DNA of 64,000 bases from Thermococcus sp. 18S1 (GCF_012027645.1 NZ_SNUU01000001.1:1674001-1738000), one strand, 5' to 3'. Shown: positions 47,295 to 56,372, numbered from the stretch's first letter. The notes: generated by a model from the letters alone, not told the origin. Program-made: numbers and translations.

Positions 47295-47519
47295 ACCCAA
47301 GTTTTGGTTCTCCGGCTTTATAAACCTCACAGTGACACCTGAAGCCGACCACTGGTGACAAATACCAAGCTGTGGTGCTCCAACATTCTGGATTTTGTCC
47401 AAGTACGTGATAAAACAGCAAGAGCTGGGGGGATTAGTGACAAAATTGACTAAAAATAAGACCTTGAGTCACAATATTTAAATAGGACGGCGGCTATTTA
47501 TAAATATGGGGGAATGAGG

Positions 47520-47951
47520 ATGGCCGCGATAACCGTAAGGCCCCCGACCCTGAAAAAAATGGAAGCCCTCGGTTTCTCCCTCATGATCGTGGCAGCCGTG
47601 CTTATGGTCGCCGCGGTGTGGGGGGGCTCTCACAGGTTCCAGGGGGACGTCGTGCTGAATCCGGGGGAGTACTATATTTACACGCTCAGTGGCCACCAGT
47701 GGAGCACCGTTTACTTTTCAATAGAATCCACAGGGCCGGTGACGGTCTGCATTACCGATGAAACAGGCGTTGAAATGCTTAAATCCGGAAAAAGTCCCCT
47801 ATGCTTCTTCAGGGCGGAGGACACAACCAGTATCGAGAAGATCTGGAGATTCCCTGAGAAGGGCCCGCTCTATCTGGTGCTGGTTCCGGCCCCCGGCACT
47901 CGACAGACCAGGGTCTCAATTACGGTAAAGAGCGGCCTGGTTCTGTGGTGA
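47520..47951 (+). CDS. small single-helix membrane protein
   Basis: This 143-aa protein has a short basic N-terminus, one helix (GFSLMIVAAVLMVAAVWGG) and an outside domain of about 100 residues with beta-type segments. The domain contains two Cys (VTVCITDE and PLCFFRA) that could form a disulphide. Family unknown. The ATG at 47520 follows GGGGGA. A TATTTAAATA at 47476-47485 gives a leader of about 15 nt. Confidence 0.65.
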   Translation: MAAITVRPPTLKKMEALGFSLMIVAAVLMVAAVWGGSHRFQGDVVLNPGEYYIYTLSGHQWSTVYFSIESTGPVTVCITDETGVEMLKSGKSPLCFFRAEDTTSIEKIWRFPEKGPLYLVLVPAPGTRQTRVSITVKSGLVLW

Positions 47952-48094
47952 CCATCTGAATGATTAGGCTCTGTCAAGGCTTGGCCGTTATGATCTCTCT
48001 AGCTGCAACGTATAATAGGAGCCGTTTTATTGAGGACGCTATTTTGGCAAGGCTTTCACTCAAGAACTGGCCGGAGAAACGGGAAGGCAATTTG
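47952..48094 (+). other. possible remnant beside tRNA 3' end
   Basis: No complete gene is seen. A plus-strand frame starting at 47960 reads ISLAATYNRSRFIEDAILAR before running through the tRNA antisense. This looks like a ribbon-helix-helix-type segment, but the rest of such a gene is missing. Confidence 0.3.
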
Positions 48095-48171
48095 TGGAGC
48101 CGGGAGCGGGATTTGAACCCGCGACCTGCGGATTACGAGTCCGCCGCCCTGCCGAGCTAGGCTACCCCGGC
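48095..48171 (-). tRNA. tRNA-Thr (anticodon CGU)
   Basis: On the minus strand, GCCGGGG at 48165-48171 pairs with UCCCGGC near the 3' end, followed by U73 and encoded CCA (48095-48097). The anticodon loop CUCGUAA has anticodon CGU (plus-strand acg at 48135-48137), reading ACG. The T-arm GGUUCAAAUCC is standard. No intron. Confidence 0.95.
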
Positions 48172-48211
48172 ACCCGATGTTAAAGACCAGCGGGGAGTTT
48201 ATAAGCTTTTC

Positions 48212-49027
48212 TCAGGGGGCACCGAGGAGCCCCCCGAAGATGGCCAGGGCCCTGGCGGGATCGGCCGCAACTATCAGGACTATGACCGCGAGGAGGAAGT
48301 TGAAGACCGTGACCCTCTGGAGTGAGGAAACCTCCCACCGGTATATGACCTCTGATATCCTTGCGCTCCATTCCCAGGAGACCTTTGACACTGCAACACC
48401 AAGGAGGAAGCCCGTAAGGACATCGTAGACCCAATGGTGCCCCAGGAACACCGTTGCGAACGGTATAAGGCTGTTCGTGAGTATCAGGACCTTTCCGCCG
48501 AGGCGCTTCCTGTATTTCCACAGGGTTATTATGTTTATCATAATGAATGTGTTGTGAAGGGATGGGAGGACGAACTCCTGCCTAGTCAGGAGGGTATTGC
48601 TGGAAGTGTAGCCAGGCAGGTTGTAGACTATATGCGGGGCGTAGATGTGGGCTATCAGGTATATCGAGCCCGCGACGGCATACGCCATCAGGTACCGGGC
48701 AAGCAGCCGGTCTGACGCTTCCAAATCCCTCAGATACAGAAGGAGATATGCGACGATAATGGCTATGGAACCGGCGAAGCCGAGATAGTACACGACGGTG
48801 AAGAGTGCATAGAGGGGCGGGAGGCTCTTTGTGAACTCCACCAGGCCGACGACCAGATCCCGCGACGTGAGGGGGAGCCTGAGAAACTGTGGTGTTAGGT
48901 CCAGGCTCCAGCGCCCGATGACACCGTACAGAACGCCGAAGGCAACCCATCCAAAGTAGCTGAGAAAGAACGCGTTCAGCCTTACGAGCACCTCCGGGTC
49001 TTCAAGGCGCCGCTGGAGCATATTCAT
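48212..49027 (-). CDS. PAP2-like membrane phosphatase
   Basis: This 271-aa protein has about six membrane helices and the PAP2 superfamily motifs 2 and 3 near residues 170-220: LPSLHNTFIMIN and LGHHWVYDVLTGFLLG. Motif 1 (KxxxxxxRP) is not clear. Such enzymes remove phosphate from lipids or polyprenyl pyrophosphates. The ATG at 49027 has GGGGGT upstream. It lies 40 nt upstream of the tRNA-Thr 5' end, on the same strand. Confidence 0.72.
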   Translation of the reverse strand: MNMLQRRLEDPEVLVRLNAFFLSYFGWVAFGVLYGVIGRWSLDLTPQFLRLPLTSRDLVVGLVEFTKSLPPLYALFTVVYYLGFAGSIAIIVAYLLLYLRDLEASDRLLARYLMAYAVAGSIYLIAHIYAPHIVYNLPGYTSSNTLLTRQEFVLPSLHNTFIMINIITLWKYRKRLGGKVLILTNSLIPFATVFLGHHWVYDVLTGFLLGVAVSKVSWEWSARISEVIYRWEVSSLQRVTVFNFLLAVIVLIVAADPARALAIFGGLLGAP

Positions 49028-49135
49028 AACTTCTACCCCCAAGTAGTCAAGCCTTTAACTCCACCTTCTTGAACACTCCAAGTTTGACTCCAAGCCTTAA
49101 AAACCTTACACTCCAACCTGTGATGGTGAAAGGGT

Positions 49136-49582
49136 ATGGAGATTCCGAACTACGGGAACCTGGAGATAAATGCGGTACTTTTTGACCTGAACGGCACCCT
49201 GGCGGAGGGCGGAAGGATTGACGATGAAGTTAAACACCTCCTTGAAAGGCTCGCAGACAAGTACACGGTCGTCGTTCTAAGCGCAGATACCTTTGGAACC
49301 CTGGAGGAAGAGCTGAGGGGCCTTCCTGTGAGGATCGAGAGGGTTTCGAGCGGTGCCGAGAAGGCCGAAATCGCGAGGAGCTACGAACCCTATATAGCGG
49401 TTGGCAACGGAAACAACGACGTGGCCATGCTCGAGAGCGCGGAGTTAGCTTTCTGCGTGATAGGGCCGGAGGGTGCGACAACCGACGCCATCCTCGCCAG
49501 CGACGTGGTGGTGAGGGACGTTAAGGATGCGATGGCGATGCTCCTCGATGATAAGAAGCTCATAGCAACCCTGAGAGGGTGA
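49136..49582 (+). CDS. HAD-family phosphatase, soluble P-type ATPase-like
   Basis: This 148-aa HAD protein has motif I as FDLNGTLAEGG, with Asn at the second Asp site, as in soluble P-type ATPase domains (COG4087 type). Motif II is VVLSADTFGTL and motif III-IV GNGNNDVAMLESAELAFCVIG. There is no cap domain. The substrate is unknown. The gene is followed 3 nt later by the YigZ gene. Confidence 0.88.
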   Translation: MEIPNYGNLEINAVLFDLNGTLAEGGRIDDEVKHLLERLADKYTVVVLSADTFGTLEEELRGLPVRIERVSSGAEKAEIARSYEPYIAVGNGNNDVAMLESAELAFCVIGPEGATTDAILASDVVVRDVKDAMAMLLDDKKLIATLRG

Positions 49583-49585
49583 GTT

Positions 49586-50215
49586 ATGGACTACAGAACG
49601 CTTAAGGGAGTCGGAACTGCTGAGCTGGTGATCAAGAAGTCAGTGTTCATAGGCTACGCCTCGCCGGCGAAGACAGAGGAAGAGGCCAGAGCCTTCATCT
49701 CAAAAATCAAGGCCCACCACAGCGATGCAACGCACAACGTTTCCGCCTACCTCATCAACGACGGAAAGAACTTCGCGGTTCGCTACGATGACGACGGCGA
49801 GCCGAAGGGCAGTGCGGGAAAGCCAGTTCTCAAGGTTATCCAGAACAAAGGTTTGAGCAACGTTGTAGTCGTTGTTACTCGCTACTTCGGCGGCATAAAG
49901 CTCGGCTACGGCGGTCTGGTCAAAGCCTACAGCGATGCCGCCAGCCTGGCCATCGAAAACGCGGGCATCGTCGAGGTTTACGAGACGGAGCGCTTCCAGG
50001 TCACATTCCCCTACAGCCTATTTCACCTCGTTAGGGAGACCGTTGAGAATTCCGGAGGGAGGGTCGTTGGAGAGGATTACGGCGAGCTGGTAACTTTCAC
50101 CGTCGAGACGAGGAAAGGCGAAGCTGAGGGGCTGATGGAACTCTTGACGGAGAGGACGAGGGGAAGGGTCCGGCTCAGGAGGCTCTTCATGAGTTCCTTC
50201 GAGGGAAACCTTTAA
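49586..50215 (+). CDS. YigZ/IMPACT-family protein
   Basis: This 209-aa protein has the IMPACT N-terminal domain with the signature TRYFGGIKLGYGGLVKAYSDA near residue 95 and the AVRYDDDGEPKGSAGKPVL loop, followed by a C-terminal ferredoxin-like half. The family is linked to translation control in eukaryotes; its archaeal role is unknown. It is co-transcribed with the HAD gene. Confidence 0.88.
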   Translation: MDYRTLKGVGTAELVIKKSVFIGYASPAKTEEEARAFISKIKAHHSDATHNVSAYLINDGKNFAVRYDDDGEPKGSAGKPVLKVIQNKGLSNVVVVVTRYFGGIKLGYGGLVKAYSDAASLAIENAGIVEVYETERFQVTFPYSLFHLVRETVENSGGRVVGEDYGELVTFTVETRKGEAEGLMELLTERTRGRVRLRRLFMSSFEGNL

Positions 50216-50216
50216 A

Positions 50217-50265
50217 TTTACATGGTATGTAATTTACATGGGGTGTAAATTACATGGCATGTAAA
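50217..50265. promoter_or_regulatory. three phased palindromic operator-like repeats
   Basis: Three 17-bp near-palindromes of the form TTTACATGGxxTGTAAA start at 50217, 50233 and 50249, exactly 16 bp apart. The third holds the ATG (50254) of the ATPase gene. The middle copy is the best (TTTACATGGGGTGTAAA). This is the layout of a cooperative repressor site that would cover the start of the ATPase gene. Confidence 0.6.
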
Positions 50266-51384
50266 AACTTCTTCCGGACGAGGCCAGTGATGGAAGAGGA
50301 ATGTCTCTGGGGTGAGGGCCACAGAAAGGCCGTTGAAGACCTTCTCAGTGCGGTCCTTCGGGGCAACACCGCGGTTCTCCTCGGCCCGAGGAGGGTGGGA
50401 AAAACGAGTGTGGTCAGTGTGATGGCGGAGAAGCTGCGGAGAAAGAGGGGACACCACTACGTCTATTTCAACTTCTCCCGGTTCATCGGATCGAAGGCGA
50501 TTTCAATATCGGATATAGAACCAAAGAGAACGTCCTTGAAGATGATAACGACAAGCAAGAGCTATACAATATCCTTCAGGGGCCTCAGCGTTGAGGTGAG
50601 AAAAACGAGTATCGAAGAGTTCAGCAGGGACTTTTCAACACTGGTCAGAGTCATCTCCCAGAATGCTAAGCTGGGTGTTTTGGTATTCGATGAGGCCCAG
50701 GTTCTGGCGAGACTGAAGAACCTCGACTTCAGGGGTCTCCTGCAGGAGATAACGGACAGCTATCCAAACATCTCCCTCGTTTTCACTGGCTCAATGCCGG
50801 GTATGCTGGTTGAATACCTGAATCCAAGCGCTGAAAAGCCCAACTTCATGCGCTCGGCGGAAATCTTCACCCTTCCAAGGTGGAGCACAGGGGAGGGAAG
50901 GGACTACCTCATGGAAGGGTTCAGGAGTTACGGGATAAGCGTGGCGAACGAGCTGGAGCTATCAAGGGCCGTTGAAGAGCTGGGGGGAGTTCCCGGGTTC
51001 GTCTCCCACTACGGCCTCACGGTCGTCAACTTCGTGAGGGATGGAAAAAGCCCGGAAGAAGCGCTCCCAATGGCCCTCGAGGAAAGCAGGAGGTATGCGC
51101 TTGAGGAATGGCGGAAGGACATAGAGGCCTTTCTGAACGTCTACAACAGTGAGGTTTACATGGGGGTCCTCAGAGTCCTGGCCGAGGCTTATCCCAGTGC
51201 CCTTAGGGGGGCCGAAATCTACAGGAGGCTTCAAACCCTCGGCCTCGCCCCAACCAGGGTGCAGCATGTCTACAAATACCTTGAAACGCTGGAAAAAGCG
51301 GGCTTCGTTCGTTCATCTGGAAAAAGGTATTGGGTTGAAGACCCGCTCCTCAGGGAGGCCGTTGAAAAATTCAGTCTCTATTGA
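50254..51384 (+). CDS. archaeal AAA+ ATPase (PF01637-like)
   Basis: This 376-aa STAND/archaeal-type ATPase has Walker A LLGPRRVGKTSVVS near residue 45, Walker B GVLVFDEAQVLARL near residue 147, sensor 1 SLVFTGSMPG, and a C-terminal winged-helix region. The class is widespread in Thermococcales and Sulfolobales, often near mobile elements, and its function is unknown. The start lies inside the third operator-like repeat. Its 3' end overlaps the helicase gene by 14 nt (convergent). Confidence 0.87.
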   Translation: MACKNFFRTRPVMEEECLWGEGHRKAVEDLLSAVLRGNTAVLLGPRRVGKTSVVSVMAEKLRRKRGHHYVYFNFSRFIGSKAISISDIEPKRTSLKMITTSKSYTISFRGLSVEVRKTSIEEFSRDFSTLVRVISQNAKLGVLVFDEAQVLARLKNLDFRGLLQEITDSYPNISLVFTGSMPGMLVEYLNPSAEKPNFMRSAEIFTLPRWSTGEGRDYLMEGFRSYGISVANELELSRAVEELGGVPGFVSHYGLTVVNFVRDGKSPEEALPMALEESRRYALEEWRKDIEAFLNVYNSEVYMGVLRVLAEAYPSALRGAEIYRRLQTLGLAPTRVQHVYKYLETLEKAGFVRSSGKRYWVEDPLLREAVEKFSLY

Positions 51385-54070
51385 GGCTCTCCGCTTTACT
51401 TTCCAGAACCCTCTCCCAGACCCTTATCGCGGCCCATTTGTCCAGGAACTCGTTGAAGGTGCCGCACTTCGGGGAGAGCGTGCACACCGGACAGCCGTCC
51501 TTACAGGAGCAGGAGCGGAGGTGCTCAAGGCTCTTCTCCATCAGCCTCTCGACGTTCTCGTAGATTATCGGTGCAAGACCCGCTCCGCCTTCGTTGCCAT
51601 CGTAGATGAACACGACCGGCCTCCCGACGTGGGGTAAGCCCGGGAAGCTCGCGTAGCTGTAGCCGCCGAGCTCCCTCGAATCCACGTAGGTGAAGATGGG
51701 GGCGATTTTTATCATGTTGTGCTCTATCGCATGAAGCGCCGAGCCGATTCCGTCCTTGCTATCGACCATCTTCTTTATCGCAAAGGCCAGCTCTTCGTCG
51801 CTGATTCCGAGCCTCTGGAGGACGTCACCAATTGTCTTCCTTATGACGTGGGTAGTCGTCCCGAGGTAAATGGGAAAGAGCTTCCTCCTGTCGAGGTTGC
51901 TGTAGAGGGTGAAGGCGGGGTCTTCAAGGCCCTTCTCAGCGGCAACATCGAAGAACTCTCTGAACTCCTCACCCGTGACTTCCCTTATCGAGTCCGGAAA
52001 GACGAGCCATATTCCCTCCGTTTCGAACTCCCGGACGTACGGTTCCTCGAACTCGACCTTCGCGAACTTCTCCCAGTTGAGGATCGAGAAATCTTCCTCC
52101 GCATCCACACTCTCGCCGGTCATCGGGGAGTATATCTCGGCCCTGAGGATTCCACTCTCCCTCAACTTTAGAAGCTCCTTGACGTAGTTCCCGGTGTCGG
52201 CCCCTTTGACGGCGAATCCGGTGTAGACGTGCCTGACCCTCAGCCCGCCGAGGTGTATCTCAACTCCCCGGTAGGTTTTCTCCTCCCTGCTCTCCAGTAT
52301 CTCGACTTCCTCCCTCTTGGCCACAAAGGTTTCCACGTCCCAGAAGCGGTTAAGTCCCCTTGCGAAGACGAAGTGGAACTTTCCGAGGGAGAGCCTGTCT
52401 CCGGCCATGTAGAGCTCTCCCCGCGAGAAGTAGGCCATTCCCGGGAGGAGCGAGCGGTGGTACTCGTCGGAATCGACCTCCTCGATGATATAGCCCTTGA
52501 GCTTGAGCCAGTTGATGAAGTTGAGCAACTTCCTGAGTGAGGACTTCTCCATCAGCTTGCCCCTTATCCACGGCTCATCCTTGACGAGGAAGAACGTCTC
52601 GTCGCTTGCGGTTCTCAGTGACGAGTAGCTGAAGGCAGGCTTCCTCAGGCGGACTTCAAGCCTTCCCGTGAGCGGATTTTTCTTCAGGTCTGCCTTCCGT
52701 TCGATGACGAGCCTCTCGGCTATCTTCCTCTCGAACTCGTCAAGCTCGTCCCAGTCGATTATCCCCAGCTCGGTGAGGAGGTAGTGGAGGTGCTTCCCGG
52801 CTATGCGCTCGTTCTCCAGGTTGACCGGCATGTACTCAATTATTCCCCGCTCGAGCCTCTCAACGAGCTCGTCGAAGTGTTCCCTGTAGTAGTAATCGAG
52901 ACCGTTCTTCCTGAGGACTATTGCGTTCAGGGCTTCCCTTTCCGTCTTTCTCCCGGCCCGGCCGAAGCGCTGAATCAGCGAGAAGAGCCCGTCTGGAGGG
53001 ATACCGTAGTTGATGACGGCATCGAGGTCTCCTATGTCTATGCCGAGCTCGAGGGCGTTGGTGGTGAGCAGGACGAGCAGCTTGCCCTCCTTGAAGTCCC
53101 GCTCTATCTCCCAGCGGACGTTCTTGGGCAGGGTTCCCTTATAGGTGGTCACCTTCGAGAAAACCTTTGAACCGAGGAGGAAGCGGAGGAGCTTTTCGGT
53201 TCCCTTGCGGCTGTCGAAGAAGACCAGCGTCTTAACCTTCTCCGCGGCGAGCCTCTCAACGGCCGCCCGGAGAAGCTGCCTCTCATCGAGGTTCTTCGGC
53301 TCGAAGAGGACGAGGTACCTCCTCGGAAAGGGGTTGGTGGCGTGGCTTATCGCCTCGAATCTCCTCCTGAAGAGTTTTTCCGCGAACCCCTTCGGGTTCC
53401 TGAGCGTTGCCGAGAGTGCTATGATCTGGGGCTTTGCCCCGAGGCGCCTCAGCCTGAAGTCGAGGCGACGGAAGAGATACGCAAAGTTGCTGCCAAAGAC
53501 ACCCCTGTAAACGTGAAGCTCATCAACGACCAGGTAGCGAAGGTTCCTTAGGAGCCACTCGTAGTCCCGCCATCTCCGCAAAATGTTGTAGTGGAGCATG
53601 TCCGGGGTCGTGAAGATAACCCTCGGCTTCTCGCGAATTAAGGTTTTCCTCTCCTCCCACGGGACATCGCCCGTCAGGATTCTCGCGCTTACGTGCTTTC
53701 CGGTGAGGCGGTAGAAGACGAGGTTCTGAAGCGAGAACTTCTCAAGCTGGTTGTTTATGAGGGCCCTCGTGGGGTATATGAGCAGGTAAGTTGAGTGGGG
53801 GTTGGACAGGTAGGAGTCAAAGATGGCCAGTCGGAATATCTCGCTCTTGCCGCTGGCCGTTGGTGTAGTGACGACGATGTTCTCCCCGGAGTACAGCCTT
53901 TCGAGGGCCTGGACCTGATGGCGGTAGAGGGTAAAGCCGAGTTCTTCGAGGAGGGAGTTTATTTCGGGATTGTTGAAACGGAAGTTACCGAACTCGCCCT
54001 CCGCGGGAGGAAAAACGTGAACCCTCGTTATCTCTGACTTGAGGGGCTTGAGCGTCTCGAAGAGTGACAT
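51371..54070 (-). CDS. MrfA/YprA-like SF2 DNA helicase with Zn-binding tail
   Basis: This 899-aa DEAD/DEAH-type helicase has motif I TTPTASGKSEIFRLA near residue 75 and motif II LVVDELHVYRG. Motif III is LSATLRN and motif VI IQRFGRAGRK. After the core comes a DUF1998-like region with four cysteines at the C-terminus (CSCKDGCPVCTLSPKCG). This order matches MrfA/YprA-type repair helicases. It probably remodels DNA during excision repair of cross-links (known for bacterial MrfA). The start at 54070 seems leaderless. Confidence 0.88.
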   Translation of the reverse strand: MSLFETLKPLKSEITRVHVFPPAEGEFGNFRFNNPEINSLLEELGFTLYRHQVQALERLYSGENIVVTTPTASGKSEIFRLAIFDSYLSNPHSTYLLIYPTRALINNQLEKFSLQNLVFYRLTGKHVSARILTGDVPWEERKTLIREKPRVIFTTPDMLHYNILRRWRDYEWLLRNLRYLVVDELHVYRGVFGSNFAYLFRRLDFRLRRLGAKPQIIALSATLRNPKGFAEKLFRRRFEAISHATNPFPRRYLVLFEPKNLDERQLLRAAVERLAAEKVKTLVFFDSRKGTEKLLRFLLGSKVFSKVTTYKGTLPKNVRWEIERDFKEGKLLVLLTTNALELGIDIGDLDAVINYGIPPDGLFSLIQRFGRAGRKTEREALNAIVLRKNGLDYYYREHFDELVERLERGIIEYMPVNLENERIAGKHLHYLLTELGIIDWDELDEFERKIAERLVIERKADLKKNPLTGRLEVRLRKPAFSYSSLRTASDETFFLVKDEPWIRGKLMEKSSLRKLLNFINWLKLKGYIIEEVDSDEYHRSLLPGMAYFSRGELYMAGDRLSLGKFHFVFARGLNRFWDVETFVAKREEVEILESREEKTYRGVEIHLGGLRVRHVYTGFAVKGADTGNYVKELLKLRESGILRAEIYSPMTGESVDAEEDFSILNWEKFAKVEFEEPYVREFETEGIWLVFPDSIREVTGEEFREFFDVAAEKGLEDPAFTLYSNLDRRKLFPIYLGTTTHVIRKTIGDVLQRLGISDEELAFAIKKMVDSKDGIGSALHAIEHNMIKIAPIFTYVDSRELGGYSYASFPGLPHVGRPVVFIYDGNEGGAGLAPIIYENVERLMEKSLEHLRSCSCKDGCPVCTLSPKCGTFNEFLDKWAAIRVWERVLESKAESLNRD

Positions 54071-54271
54071 GGAGATAAGTTTGATAGGATGGCTAAAAAA
54101 GTAGCGGCCTCATCCGTTGCTGCAGGAGCTCGTATCCGGCGGCTATGCTCGGGTAGAGAAGCAGATGACTGCGAGAGCTAGGGAAGTTCGGGGTTTATCA
54201 CGGGGGCTCATCCTTTAAATCCACTATTAAATTAGGACACCAACCCATAACAGGGCCTCCGAAAATAGAAA
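54071..54271. other. intergenic region, possible small RNA
   Basis: No protein gene is seen in about 200 bp. On the minus strand GATTTAAAGG (about 54211-54220) looks like a TATA box, and about 115 nt downstream is a run of six T (54091-54096). A small transcript between them is possible but no known RNA family is recognisable. Confidence 0.3.
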
Positions 54272-54505
54272 TCAGCGGAGGCGCTCGGCCTCCGCCTGGA
54301 GCTTTGCCTTCTCGACGAGAACCTTGAGGAGTTCAAGAAGCTCGCGGGCGTTCTTCTCGCTGTAGGGCAGGAGAACCGGAAGGAGCCCGTTGAAGCGCGC
54401 GTGGTCCTCGAGGAGCGTGAGCGTGAATTCAACGGTCCCGGAGCCGATGGAAAGCTCGTCGCGGGTGCTCTTCAAACGAACCTCATAACGCCTGCAGGCC
54501 TTCAT
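54272..54505 (-). CDS. small protein, probable paralog of the next upstream gene
   Basis: This 77-aa protein has an N-terminal beta-type half (FTLTLLEDHARFNGLLP) and a C-terminal long helix (NARELLELLKVLVEKAKLQAE). The ATG has GGGAGGTGG upstream. It shares layout and spaced residues with the gene at 54551. I recognise no family. It is the last gene of a minus-strand string beginning with cas6. Confidence 0.6.
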   Translation of the reverse strand: MKACRRYEVRLKSTRDELSIGSGTVEFTLTLLEDHARFNGLLPVLLPYSEKNARELLELLKVLVEKAKLQAEAERLR

Positions 54506-54550
54506 AAAACCACCTCCCGTGCGCGCCCCAAAGGGGGCAAAAAAGAAAGC

Positions 54551-54790
54551 TCAGCGGAGCAGGGCCCTTATCTCCTCCTCGCTCAGGCATCTCTCGATGT
54601 ACTTGGAGAAGATGTAGACGAGCAGGGCCACGTTCTCGGGGGTCAGATCAACGGCGCCGTAGAGGTAGCGGTCGTAGCCGTCGGCGATTATGAACCTGAA
54701 GCTTCCGGGCCCGAACTCGACCTCGACCCTCTCGGGGCCGTTCACGCCCTCCAACTCCAGAACGTAGTAATCAAAACCCATTGCATGCAC
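54551..54790 (-). CDS. small protein downstream of cas6
   Basis: This 79-aa protein has beta-type N-terminal strands (VLELEGVNGPERVEVEFG, FRFIIADGYDRYLYG) and helices after TPENVALLVYIFSKYI. The GTG at 54790 follows GGTGAT; ATG at 54796 or 54781 are alternatives. A TATA-like GCTTATAAGAAC at 54848-54859 gives it a promoter separate from cas6. Function unknown. Confidence 0.6.
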   Translation of the reverse strand: MHAMGFDYYVLELEGVNGPERVEVEFGPGSFRFIIADGYDRYLYGAVDLTPENVALLVYIFSKYIERCLSEEEIRALLR

Positions 54791-54910
54791 GGACATCACC
54801 GCGCGAGAAGAGTGCAAGCCAGTGCTATGTAAGGGGGTTGTTGTTCTTATAAGCTTTACGCTAGTTATTGCACCCGCAGGGTTCTGAAAGCCCCGGTGAC
54901 CTCGGGTGCT

Positions 54911-55720
54911 TTACACCAGCCCCGATGGCGACCCGCGCCGTGGGTCTTCCCCTGGACCTTTGTTGCCCTTTCCCCGGCCGTTTGAGGGGCCTTTTTTCTT
55001 GATGGGGTTCAGGAAACCAAAACCAAGGGAGTTGAGTTCACCCATTCCCGCATCCATCAGGAAGGCGTAGAAGTCCCTGTTGGTGGGGGTGATTCTCTTC
55101 TCGAGGAGCTTCCATGTGCTACCCGGAATCAGGAAGCTCGCGCCGTGCATTCTGACCCGGGTGTAAACGTCTATCCTCCCGTCCTTCCGCACCCTCGGTA
55201 CTATCCTGTCGAAGATGGGCCCGTCAAGCTCGAATTCCTCCCCGGTGAAGACCCGGTACTTCTTCAGGGCGTTCTCAGTGATCCGGGTTATGAAGTGGTT
55301 GAGGCTCTTCTCGTGGTAGAACGAGAAAAAGCCCCTCCGCTCGAGGTTCATCGAGCGGACCACGACGGGGGAGCCGGTTACGAACTTCCCGTTGGGCCTG
55401 AGGGAGAACTTCTTGAGCCTCACAAGCTCCACCTTGAGCCCACCGAGGTAGAGGCCCTCTTTCTCCCCGAGTCTCTCGTGGAGAATCTCGATGAAGTTTC
55501 CGTCGGGGGAGCTGATTAGGAGGGACTTCTCTTCGCCGGCCCTGAAATCGCCCGGCGGAAAGATGTCGGAGAAGGTGAAGAACTTGAAGCGCGCTTCATC
55601 GTGCCGTCTCCAGTACTCGGTGCCCCATAGGTGGGAGTATATGAGGCCCTGGACGGTGTGCTTCGTCACAGCATCCCTGTGGGCGTCCTCGAGGGGGCGG
55701 AAGGTAAGGAGGAGCCTCAT
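54911..55720 (-). CDS. cas6: CRISPR RNA endoribonuclease Cas6
   Basis: This 269-aa Cas6 of the Pyrococcus type starts MRLLLTF and has the C-terminal glycine-rich loop GMGELNSLGFGFL. Aligned by eye with P. furiosus Cas6, the catalytic Tyr, His and Lys are Tyr28 (QGLIYSHL), His40 (WRRHDEAR) and Lys46 (RFKFFTFS). It cuts repeat RNA to leave an 8-nt 5' tag on each crRNA. It lies divergent from the array. A TATA-like CCTTATTAATCC about 30 nt upstream of the ATG at 55720 suggests a leaderless start; the open frame extends 19 codons further. Confidence 0.93.
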   Translation of the reverse strand: MRLLLTFRPLEDAHRDAVTKHTVQGLIYSHLWGTEYWRRHDEARFKFFTFSDIFPPGDFRAGEEKSLLISSPDGNFIEILHERLGEKEGLYLGGLKVELVRLKKFSLRPNGKFVTGSPVVVRSMNLERRGFFSFYHEKSLNHFITRITENALKKYRVFTGEEFELDGPIFDRIVPRVRKDGRIDVYTRVRMHGASFLIPGSTWKLLEKRITPTNRDFYAFLMDAGMGELNSLGFGFLNPIKKKGPSNGRGKGNKGPGEDPRRGSPSGLV

Positions 55721-55779
55721 GACACGGTGGAGGAAGGACGGATTAATAAGGTTTTCGGGAGAACTTACAACTTTCAATT

Positions 55780-56372
55780 ATAACATCTTCAACCGCTTCC
55801 CATATACTGGATTTTCTCCGTATTGGCCCCGCACTTGAAAAGAAACCCTGGCGGGGCCGACTTTCATTGGCAGTAAAACGCTTGGTCATCATAGGTTGTA
55901 AAACCGCCCGGCCGGCGAGAAAGGGCTACCAGAGCGGCGTTTTGAAAACACTGCTATTTAAACGCTGTCTTCAACAAAAGAAGCAATTTTAGATGACTCC
56001 AGAATTTCGGGCATTTTCGTGGTTTCTCTGCGGGAACACCGAGTTCTTGCCGGTTCCCATATATCAGTTTTCGGCGTTGAAGCTTTCTCCAGGGGTTTGG
56101 GGCGCTCCCGTGCCAAACTTTTACAGGTGGTAAGGCGCTTGATGTTGTTAGGTATTAAAACCGACGAGGGGCGTTTTTCGGGCCAGTTGGGGACGGTGGT
56201 GCGTTTTCCGGGGCAGGAGGGAGTTTTGGTTCTATGGTTAGCGTTTCCGGGTGGGGACACCCGACATTTCCGGTTCAAAACGGCCCCCGTGCGAAAAGCC
56301 CTCCCGCGAGAGCAAGGTTTATAAGGAGTTACCACGTATTCCCTTTCGTCCCCGGAAGCTTCCCGGGGCATG
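55780..56372 (+). CRISPR. CRISPR leader
   Basis: A region of about 590 bp without a gene lies between cas6 and the first repeat. A TATA box TTTATAAG at 56318-56325 lies about 25 nt before a start site near 56346, just upstream of the first repeat, so the array is read rightward. Repeats lose identity only at the far end, which also puts the leader here. Confidence 0.75.

Noticed and set aside
47960-48160. Frame with RERDLNPRPADYESAALPS
   Set aside because: This peptide is the well-known false translation of the tRNA antisense strand.
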